Shown piece after piece: positions 17,831 to 24,265 of a stretch of 39,452 nucleotides of DNA. The DNA is from Cryomorphaceae bacterium (GTDB lineage Bacteria; Bacteroidota; Bacteroidia; Flavobacteriales; Schleiferiaceae). The position numbers were made by a program, and so were the translations under genes. The notes beneath the pieces are model-generated. The model was not told the DNA's origin, did no database searches, and was given only the letters and a program-made list of their open reading frames with translations. The stretch is from assembly GCA_017858515.1 (NCBI GenBank), contig JAFMBM010000028.1, forward strand, positions 1 to 39,452. The letters run 5' to 3'. Every line of letters begins with the position of its first letter. Within the stretch, counting starts at the first letter, position 1.

Positions 17831-18781
17831 GTGCTGAGGTGTCACTATATAAAAGACCAAGTTCTTCTTCAAACGAAGGATCCCGCCGAAATCTATCGAA
17901 TTTCCATAGACGATTTCGTTTGGGTGGATATGCTGCATGCCAATTTGGAGGAGCAAAAGCTAGTTGAACAGAAGTTTGAAATCGAACTCTTCACTCGTCA
18001 AGAAGCGGAAGAGATTGAATCTTCGTCGAAGTACTCAGAATTGGGAGGTGAAATAAGTATCAACTCCAACTTCTTGGTGAAATTCGGCGATACCTACACC
18101 AATGAGCCGGTTTCATTCATTATGAAAGGAAACTTCTTGATTACTCAAAGAAACGTAGACCTCAAAACTTTCGACGACGCCCACAGAAGAATGCGCCCCA
18201 ATGCATGGCAAGACAATAGCAATTTCCAGATTTTCATTTGGCTTTTTGAAACCCGGATTGATTTCGATGCCGATTTCTTGGAAGCCATTGCGAGAGATAT
18301 TGCCGATATCAGCAGAGATTTGGCCGTTGAGAGAAATACAGATGAATCTCTCCTAATAAAAATCAATCATTTGCAAGAGGTTACGATGTTAATACGCGTA
18401 AACATTGTAGATAAACAACGCATCATTTCAAGCATTCTAAAAAGCAAACTATTTCCAGATGAGGACTATAGTAAAATGCGCGTTATGGTAAAAGACGTTG
18501 GCTCTCTTTTGGAACACACTCAATTTAACTTTGAAAGGCTGGAATACCTGCAGAATACGTTCTTAGGTCTATTGGATATTGAGCAGAGCAAAATCATAAA
18601 GATTTTCACCGTTGTTACGGTTGTATTTGCACCGCCCACTTTAATAGCCAGCTTGTACGGAATGAACTTCCGATTTATGCCTGAACTCGGTCAGACCTGG
18701 GGCTATCCTTTTGCCCTTTTGCTAATGGTGCTCTCTAGCGGTATAACACTTTTTTATTTTAGAAAAAACAATTGGCTTTAA
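17831..18781 (+). CDS. corA: CorA-family magnesium/metal ion transporter
   Basis: 316 residues. The N-terminal soluble domain and long helix (about 1-255) precede two C-terminal membrane helices. The selectivity signature YGMNF at about 276-280 ends the first membrane helix (FTVVTVVFAPPTLIASLYGMN), followed by the short loop FMPELGQTWGYP and the second helix. This is the pentameric CorA fold that carries Mg2+ (or Co2+/Ni2+) into the cell. The start is a GTG; the alternative Met at residue 34 (MLHANLEEQ) would remove the VWVD segment conserved near the N-terminus of CorA proteins, so the GTG is preferred. It converges with the SIS isomerase gene; the stops share TTAA at 18778-18781. The substrate metal cannot be decided from sequence. 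Confidence 0.92.
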   Translation: MLRCHYIKDQVLLQTKDPAEIYRISIDDFVWVDMLHANLEEQKLVEQKFEIELFTRQEAEEIESSSKYSELGGEISINSNFLVKFGDTYTNEPVSFIMKGNFLITQRNVDLKTFDDAHRRMRPNAWQDNSNFQIFIWLFETRIDFDADFLEAIARDIADISRDLAVERNTDESLLIKINHLQEVTMLIRVNIVDKQRIISSILKSKLFPDEDYSKMRVMVKDVGSLLEHTQFNFERLEYLQNTFLGLLDIEQSKIIKIFTVVTVVFAPPTLIASLYGMNFRFMPELGQTWGYPFALLLMVLSSGITLFYFRKNNWL

Positions 18782-19386
18782 GGCGTGCGCTGGTCGTACA
18801 CCTTTCCCATACTTGGATTTTCACCGAGTAATTCCTGCATAACCGATTTCTTGACCATATTAAAAATGGCCATGTGAACGTCTTCTGTGACTTCCATGTC
18901 CATAACATCTGCATGGAGAACTATATCCGCCATCTCACTGATTTTACCGCCTTTAAATCCACACATGGCAACGGTAACGGCTCCCTTTTCTTTGGCATAT
19001 TGCATAGCCCTCACTACATTTTCGCTGTTTCCACTTCCTGAAATGCCTATAGCTACATCGCCTTTTTCAATGAAGTTTTTCATGGGTTCAATGAAGATGT
19101 CTTCATACCCGATATCGTTCGCAATAGCCATCATTGATGGGAGGTTGTCATTCAAACAAATCATCCGAAAACGCTTGTCTAAACCATAACTCGCGCCCTT
19201 TAAGAAATCACCGGCTGCGTGAGAAGCGGTAGCGCCACTTCCTCCATTGCCAAAAGTGAATATTGAGTTCCCGTTCTCTCTTGCCTTTAAGAAAGCTTCT
19301 GTGAGTTGTTTTACCGAAGAGAAATCGAGCTTTCTAAGGGTGTCTATGAGTGTTTCTGTATAGGATTCTGGAGTGTACTGGGCCAT
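18778..19386 (-). CDS. SIS-domain phosphosugar isomerase, GmhA-like
   Basis: 202 residues, a single SIS domain. GmhA converts sedoheptulose 7-phosphate to D-glycero-D-manno-heptose 7-phosphate. Landmarks are FGNGGSGATASHAAGDFLKG (45-64), the phosphosugar loop GISGSGNSENVV (114-125), and EDVHMAIFN (168-176). When aligned from memory to E. coli GmhA, the zinc ligands H61, E65, Q172 and H180 correspond here to H56, D60, E168 and N176, so the metal site is changed. The role as heptose isomerase is supported mostly by the HddA-like kinase and the HddC/GmhB fusion about 4-7 kb away on the same strand. Alternatively it could act on another ketose phosphate. Start ATG 19386 gives the usual helix before the SIS core. 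Confidence 0.8.
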   Translation of the reverse strand: MAQYTPESYTETLIDTLRKLDFSSVKQLTEAFLKARENGNSIFTFGNGGSGATASHAAGDFLKGASYGLDKRFRMICLNDNLPSMMAIANDIGYEDIFIEPMKNFIEKGDVAIGISGSGNSENVVRAMQYAKEKGAVTVAMCGFKGGKISEMADIVLHADVMDMEVTEDVHMAIFNMVKKSVMQELLGENPSMGKVYDQRTP

Positions 19387-19533
19387 TGACTGTGCTTGAG
19401 ATATAGATTGGAATCAAAGTTCGGACAAATTCTGATGGGTTCAATCCAAGAGAATATGGAAATGTGCTGTTTCATATAAAAAAGTGGACAAGGAGCAAAC
19501 CGAATAAGGATCCTTGAAACAGACTTTTCGTTT

Positions 19534-20841
19534 TCAAAAGGTTTTTCCGTATCCACTTTTAAGGTAGAATTCCTCCCAATTTTCTATTTGAATAATTTCT
19601 TCAAGAGCCTTTGTTTTGTTCGCGCTTTTGAGATAATAGCTCTCGCAGATTTTATAGCCAACATAGTATCCAAGATCAGCAGGCTTCCCTTTTGCACGGT
19701 CTGCATTTCCGATCCAATCGGATACATCCTCTTGAAGCATTGCAATTTCGAACTGTTTCCAAATTTCTTTCTCTTTTTGATTTTCTTCTACCCAGCTGTG
19801 AATGTGTTCGTTTATATGTCCACCGGCTATGAGATTGCAAACAAAATCTGCTGCTCCTTCATAGATGGCATTCCCAAGTAAGTTGGTAAAGCCGTTATTC
19901 TGTTGAATATGAACGAGCTCATGGAGTACAATCAAGGGCAAATTATCGGTGCTTTTAAGCACTGCCCGCTCCCAATTATTTAAATTCTCAAGAGGAGAAT
20001 CTGGCTGTTTTAAATGCATTTCAGTTCCAATTAAAATTCCATAAGGACTGGAAGTTCCTCCAGCATTAAAACAACCCATTAGGTAGTGTATGTCTGGAAA
20101 AATAGCAGCGGGATAGGCTTTCTCAAATTGATTGAAATAGCTTCGAATTTCCTCTTCAAAGTTTTCTACCTCTCCTAAATGTGGAAGAATGCTTTCAAAA
20201 TAGGCTTCCTTCTCTTGCACACGCAAGGAGAAAAGCTGAGAAGAGGATTGAATTTTGAACTTCTGATAGAAATACAATGCACTACTGGATTTAGAAAAAT
20301 ACTGGGCGTAAAAGGCAGAAGCGGACGAACTCCAATCTGATTTTGCTCGCTGAAAGGCAGTTTTAAAGTGGTTTAGTTCAGAATAATGAAAAGTGCAGTT
20401 TTCTGGATTTTCTACTCTTTTTAGTATCAATTCTATTGCGGCGAGCCTTTTAACATAGTCTGTACTTTGAGAGAATGAATGCGATTCATTCTTAAACCAA
20501 TCCAGCCAAGTGTATTCTCGACGAATCAGACTATCCATCCATGCATAGGCTTCCTCTTCCTGCTTTAACTCAAAACAGATGATAGTCAAATTATACATGG
20601 CATCTTCCTTAAAAGTTTGATATTCTGTATTTTGAATACACTTTAAGAAGGATTCTTTGGCTGCTGAATAATAGGCTGAATTGAATAGTTCACTCCCCAT
20701 ATTGTAGTTAAAATCTGCGTAAGGACCCGTGCCAATGAGTTCTGTTTTATCGTTCAAATTTTCTTTGGTGTCATTGTATTCAGACGAATTGCAGGCTATA
20801 AATAGTGAGCCGCTTAGAAGGAGGGCTATTCGATACATCAT
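19534..20841 (-). CDS. Predicted lipoprotein with HExxH zincin domain (DUF2268-like)
   Basis: 435 residues. The N-terminus is a lipoprotein signal: MMYRIALLLSGSLFIAC with the lipidated cysteine at residue 17. Residues ~40-110 look like a short TPR-like helical part (AKESFLKCIQNTEYQTFKEDAMYNL). The C-terminal half carries LIVLHELVHIQQNN near residue 303, an HExxH zinc site, followed about 20 residues later by YEGAADFVCNLIAGG, whose glutamate would be the third ligand, and by DLGYYVGYKICESYY, the layout of DUF2268-type predicted zinc proteases. Inference: an envelope-anchored metallopeptidase. GldB, a gliding lipoprotein, has a related overall layout, but I do not claim that identity. It is 147 bp upstream of gmhA on the same strand; co-transcription is uncertain. 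Confidence 0.7.
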   Translation of the reverse strand: MMYRIALLLSGSLFIACNSSEYNDTKENLNDKTELIGTGPYADFNYNMGSELFNSAYYSAAKESFLKCIQNTEYQTFKEDAMYNLTIICFELKQEEEAYAWMDSLIRREYTWLDWFKNESHSFSQSTDYVKRLAAIELILKRVENPENCTFHYSELNHFKTAFQRAKSDWSSSASAFYAQYFSKSSSALYFYQKFKIQSSSQLFSLRVQEKEAYFESILPHLGEVENFEEEIRSYFNQFEKAYPAAIFPDIHYLMGCFNAGGTSSPYGILIGTEMHLKQPDSPLENLNNWERAVLKSTDNLPLIVLHELVHIQQNNGFTNLLGNAIYEGAADFVCNLIAGGHINEHIHSWVEENQKEKEIWKQFEIAMLQEDVSDWIGNADRAKGKPADLGYYVGYKICESYYLKSANKTKALEEIIQIENWEEFYLKSGYGKTF

Positions 20842-21000
20842 TGATTAAGTGCAGAATTTGTGTCTCTACGAATATGAAGAATTTAGTTCGTGTTGAGCAC
20901 AGACTCGAAAATTCTCGTGTGCGCTTGCTGATTACTATTTTTCAGCCTTTTGATTCTGTCATCAACACAGTAGCAATCTTCTGGATCGTCATTAATGCAA

Positions 21001-21024
21001 AGCCAATTTTTTCTGATATTGGCT
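21001..21024 (+). promoter_or_regulatory. Hairpin just upstream of the sulfotransferase-like start
   Basis: A perfect 7-bp inverted repeat, AGCCAAT at 21001-21007 and ATTGGCT at 21018-21024, with a 10-base loop, ends six bases before the ATG at 21030. In the mRNA it would sit in the ribosome footprint and may modulate translation. It could also be chance. Confidence 0.25.
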
Positions 21025-21029
21025 CAGAT

Positions 21030-21752
21030 ATGCGAATTCATCAGATTTCTGGGCCAAGGAATATTTCAACTGCATTGATGTACAGTTTTGCACAAAGGCC
21101 CGATACGCTTGTAGTTGACGAGCCTTTTTATGCGTACTACCTCGCTTCCAATCCCAATGTTGATCATCCAGGTAGGGAAGAGGTGTTGCTGTCACTTCCC
21201 GTTGATTGGCAGGGTGTTATAGATGGAATTATTTTAAAAGACTATTCCTCTGAGCATGTTTTCTTCAAGAATATGGCCCATCATCTTGAAGGAGTTGAGC
21301 TTAGATTTATGCATGACTGCGCCAATCTGCTGTTGATTCGTCATCCTTTGGATTTGCTTATCTCCTTGTCAAAAGTTCTAGAGAACCCTAGTTTACGCGA
21401 AACGGGAATTGCCCAAACGCGACACTATTTTGAGTTGCTGAGTACTATTCAAGAGATTCAGCCCTGCATTGTACATTCTGAAAAACTATTGCAAAATCCA
21501 TCCGCCTACCTTCTTGCTATCTGCGAGCAGCTGGGTATTCCCTTTTATAAACAAATGCTCAGTTGGAAGGCTGGTGAGCGAAAGGAGGATGGCATTTGGG
21601 CGAAATATTGGTATGAGGCGGTGCACAAAAGCACTGGATTTCAGAAGCCAAAAGAGTCTCAACACAAAGCATTGCCAAGCTTTTTAAAGCCAGTGTATGA
21701 TGAGGCTTTGGAACACTACCTTCATCTAGAAAAATATTCTCTAAAGATTTAA
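21030..21752 (+). CDS. Sulfotransferase-like P-loop protein
   Basis: 240 residues. The start MRIHQISGPRNISTALMYSF carries the sulfotransferase 5'-phosphosulfate-binding loop (SGPRNISTAL), and LLIRHPLDLLISL near 110-122 matches the 3'-phosphate-binding motif R-x-P-x(5-6)-S. A family member would move a sulfuryl group from PAPS, but this short subgroup has no known substrate. The frame stays open upstream to 20805, but that part overlaps the zincin lipoprotein gene on the other strand and lacks family features, so the ATG at 21030 is used. It ends 2 bp before the class IV aminotransferase gene, so the two should be co-translated. I recall plant and fungal proteins joining the two domains, which fits a shared pathway. 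Confidence 0.75.
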   Translation: MRIHQISGPRNISTALMYSFAQRPDTLVVDEPFYAYYLASNPNVDHPGREEVLLSLPVDWQGVIDGIILKDYSSEHVFFKNMAHHLEGVELRFMHDCANLLLIRHPLDLLISLSKVLENPSLRETGIAQTRHYFELLSTIQEIQPCIVHSEKLLQNPSAYLLAICEQLGIPFYKQMLSWKAGERKEDGIWAKYWYEAVHKSTGFQKPKESQHKALPSFLKPVYDEALEHYLHLEKYSLKI

Positions 21753-21754
21753 AA

Positions 21755-22660
21755 ATGTTACAAGAGTACAATCCGGCCAATGAGGCCATTAAGATTTTTG
21801 TTAAAGACAGATTATGGAATAGGGCCGACGCCAAAATTTCGGTTTTCGACAGCGTAGTGCAAGGTGGAGATGCAGTATGGGAGGGTTTGCGATTGTACAA
21901 AGAAGGAATTCTTCATTTAACTGCTCATCTAGAACGCCTTACCGATAGTGCGAAAGCATTGCATTTTAGCGATATACCAGATTTGGAGTTTATCCAGAAG
22001 GCAATCGCAGATACGCTTCAAGCCAATGCGATGCATACCGATACTCATATTCGTCTTACCCTTACGAGGGGAGAGAAAATAACAAGTGGAATGGATCCTC
22101 GCCTGAATCAGTCGGGTAGTTGTCTAATCGTTTTAGCAGAACACAAGAAATTAGTATACGATCGAACGAAAGGAATTACCGCTATTTCTTCTAGCCAGCG
22201 GAGAAATGGCCCCACTTACCTAGATTCAAAAATTCATCACAACAATTTGTTAAACAACATTTTAGCAAAGATTCAGGCCAATGTTGCAGGAGTAGATGCG
22301 GCTATAATGTTGGATGATCGCGGCTTTGTTGCTGAATTAAATGACACCAATCTTTTTCTAATTAAGGATGGTGCAGTCTACACTCCTTATGCTAACGCTT
22401 GCCTTCCAGGTATCAGTCGGAAAATGACTATGCAGGTAGCGGATAGTTTGAATATCCCATGCGTAGAAGCCGATTTGTCGCTCTACGACTTTTATACCTC
22501 CGACTTTGTTTTTGCCTCTGGAACTATGGGTGAATTAACTCCGCTAACCGAAATAGATGGGAGGAAAATAGGGAGAGGGATACAGAAAGGAGAATCTTTG
22601 TTTTCTTTACTACTCAGTAAATACCAAGAAGTGATTCCATGGTATTGCGAAAGACCTTGA
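21755..22660 (+). CDS. Class IV PLP aminotransferase (branched-chain / D-amino acid type)
   Basis: 301 residues, fold type IV. It begins with the substrate-domain strand VKDRLWNRADAKISVFDSVVQGGDAVWEGLRLY, as in IlvE-like and D-amino acid transaminases. The catalytic lysine is near residue 159 in YLDSKIHHNNLLNNILA, the glutamate that binds the pyridine ring lies in GFVAELNDTNLFLIKDG, and LPGISRKMT forms the cofactor phosphate site. The subgroup is unclear; it may not be a true IlvE, because no ilv or leu genes are near. The close pairing with a sulfotransferase-like gene suggests a special substrate. No 4-amino-4-deoxychorismate lyase hallmark or pab partner is present, despite folP being about 8 kb away. 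Confidence 0.88.
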   Translation: MLQEYNPANEAIKIFVKDRLWNRADAKISVFDSVVQGGDAVWEGLRLYKEGILHLTAHLERLTDSAKALHFSDIPDLEFIQKAIADTLQANAMHTDTHIRLTLTRGEKITSGMDPRLNQSGSCLIVLAEHKKLVYDRTKGITAISSSQRRNGPTYLDSKIHHNNLLNNILAKIQANVAGVDAAIMLDDRGFVAELNDTNLFLIKDGAVYTPYANACLPGISRKMTMQVADSLNIPCVEADLSLYDFYTSDFVFASGTMGELTPLTEIDGRKIGRGIQKGESLFSLLLSKYQEVIPWYCERP

Positions 22661-22675
22661 AACTAGGCGCTTAAA

Positions 22676-23158
22676 TTAATACGTTGCCTCAATTTCTTGC
22701 TCTTTGGCGAGCAATCTGTAGAGAGTACCCTTTGAACGAAATTCACAAACGACATCCACAAATACATCCGGACCCCATTTTGGTCCGTTTCGCGCTACAC
22801 CTTCTATGCCGTTTGGCTCTATCCAGCGTAGATCTGTATAATCAGACTTCCATAACTGATTCTGATAAATCATATAGAATTTTGTTAATTCTATTGAATC
22901 ATTCAGTGCTGCGCCACTGCTGTCTATGACCCTGCAAATGGCAATAAGCGGACTGCCATTGGGTTGTGTTGGGGGCATGAAATCTCTGTAGAAATAGCCT
23001 TCTAGATTCAAAACATTGTTGCCAAGAACAATAGAGGAAGGCGAGTTGAGAAGCTCGCTAATTGTTGGTGAGTTTGGAATGTTTCCGTCTTTTGGTTTAG
23101 AACACGCTAAACTGAGAAACAAAAGCAATATTAAACTGCGAATGGCCATCTTTTTCAT
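22676..23158 (-). CDS. Small lipoprotein of unknown function
   Basis: 160 residues starting with a lipoprotein signal (MKKMAIRSLILLLFLSLACS; lipobox SLAC, Cys20). The mature part is a small beta-rich domain with no motif I recognise; two further cysteines are present (in AICRV and VVCEF). It lies 100 bp downstream of the HddA-like gene on the same strand and may be the last gene of that transcript, but there is no functional evidence connecting it to heptose synthesis. An alternative start is Met4. Confidence 0.6.
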   Translation of the reverse strand: MKKMAIRSLILLLFLSLACSKPKDGNIPNSPTISELLNSPSSIVLGNNVLNLEGYFYRDFMPPTQPNGSPLIAICRVIDSSGAALNDSIELTKFYMIYQNQLWKSDYTDLRWIEPNGIEGVARNGPKWGPDVFVDVVCEFRSKGTLYRLLAKEQEIEATY

Positions 23159-23258
23159 TGTGTTTCTTTGAGTCTCCGAAACTAGCTAATCTCAATTATT
23201 GATTTAAGATCACTGAATAAAAGAAAGTTATGCGTGATTCAGCGTTCTAAAACGCAAA

Positions 23259-24242
23259 TCAGTCTTGTCCGTAATAAATGATTTTAGATCCATCTTTATC
23301 AAAGTTGAATTCGAATTCTTTTAGGTCTTTCAATGCCAATCGCAAATTAGATTGTCTTTCTTTCGGACAATAGAAGAGCATAAATCCACCTCCTCCAGCG
23401 CCTAAAAGCTTTCCACCTAAAGCACCTGCCTTCATTCCAGCAGTGTAAATATCATCAATTGCAGAATTGCTAATTCCGCTTGCTAAGGCCTTTTTAAGCA
23501 GCCAGTTTTGATGCATTAAAGCGCCAAAGTTTTCTAGATTTCCGGCATACAAGCTATTTCTCAGCTCATATACCAAAGCGACCATTTCTTGTAAGGTTTT
23601 CGCTTTATCGGCTTGCTTGGTATTTTTCTTTTGCTCAGATAAAATATCGGAAGCCTTCCTTTGGTTTCCAACATAGAACATGAGTAGATCGCTTTCTAGC
23701 TGAACGCTCGTATCTTTAGAAAGGTGAATAGGAAGAACACTCACTCCTCCATCTTTATGAAACTCAATGACATTCAATCCGCCATAGGCCGCCGCATATT
23801 GATCTTGCTTGCCAATGGGTTCACCCAGTTTTTCAATTTCTATATCACACGACTGTTGGGCTAATTCTTCTTTGGAAACAAACCGATTGGTATAGGCGTA
23901 AAGATTGTGCAGAACGCCAACCGTAAAAGAGGAAGAAGAGCCCATTCCTGTTCCTGAAGGCACATCGGCAATGGAGCTAATTTCAATTCCGCCTGTAATG
24001 CCAGAAAGCTTAAGCGCCTCCTTTAAAATAGGATGTTTTAGAGCTTCAACATTGTCAACCGTCTCAGTAATACTGTATTTGGTTCGAATCTTATCTTCTT
24101 CAAAAAAACGATGAGAAGAAATGTACATATACTTATTGATGGAAGTACTTAAAACGGCTCCGCCAAATTCTTCGTAAAAGGCTGCTAAGTCGCTACCTCC
24201 GCCTACAAAACTGATGCGAAATGGAGTTTTACTAATGATCAT
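23259..24242 (-). CDS. hddA: GHMP-family sugar kinase, HddA-like (D-glycero-alpha-D-manno-heptose 7-phosphate kinase)
   Basis: 327 residues. The protein opens with PFRISFVGGGSDLAAFYEEFGG, the start typical of HddA and related anomeric sugar kinases. The ATP loop DVPSGTGMGSSSSFTVG (about 91-107) is the GHMP motif 2 (PxGxGxGSS), and GALGGKLLGAGGGGFMLFY near the C-terminus is motif 3. HddA phosphorylates heptose 7-phosphate at C1 (alpha) toward GDP-heptose. The call rests on the gene 23 bp upstream, which encodes an HddC-like and GmhB-like fusion, and on a GmhA-like isomerase nearby. Homologous kinases act on other sugars (fucose kinase domain of FKP), so substrate identity is inference. Likely uses: S-layer, O-antigen or glycoprotein glycans. 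Confidence 0.85.
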   Translation of the reverse strand: MIISKTPFRISFVGGGSDLAAFYEEFGGAVLSTSINKYMYISSHRFFEEDKIRTKYSITETVDNVEALKHPILKEALKLSGITGGIEISSIADVPSGTGMGSSSSFTVGVLHNLYAYTNRFVSKEELAQQSCDIEIEKLGEPIGKQDQYAAAYGGLNVIEFHKDGGVSVLPIHLSKDTSVQLESDLLMFYVGNQRKASDILSEQKKNTKQADKAKTLQEMVALVYELRNSLYAGNLENFGALMHQNWLLKKALASGISNSAIDDIYTAGMKAGALGGKLLGAGGGGFMLFYCPKERQSNLRLALKDLKEFEFNFDKDGSKIIYYGQD

Positions 24243-24265
24243 AGCGTGTAAATGTATGCAATCAC

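Noticed and set aside
20805-21029. Longer N-terminus for the sulfotransferase-like gene
   Set aside because: It overlaps the zincin lipoprotein start on the other strand and has no similarity to the family; the phosphosulfate loop begins right after ATG 21030.
21755-22660. PabC (aminodeoxychorismate lyase) linked to folP
   Set aside because: The gene is far from folP, has no pabA/pabB partner, and its start and lysine region look like branched-chain or D-amino acid aminotransferases.
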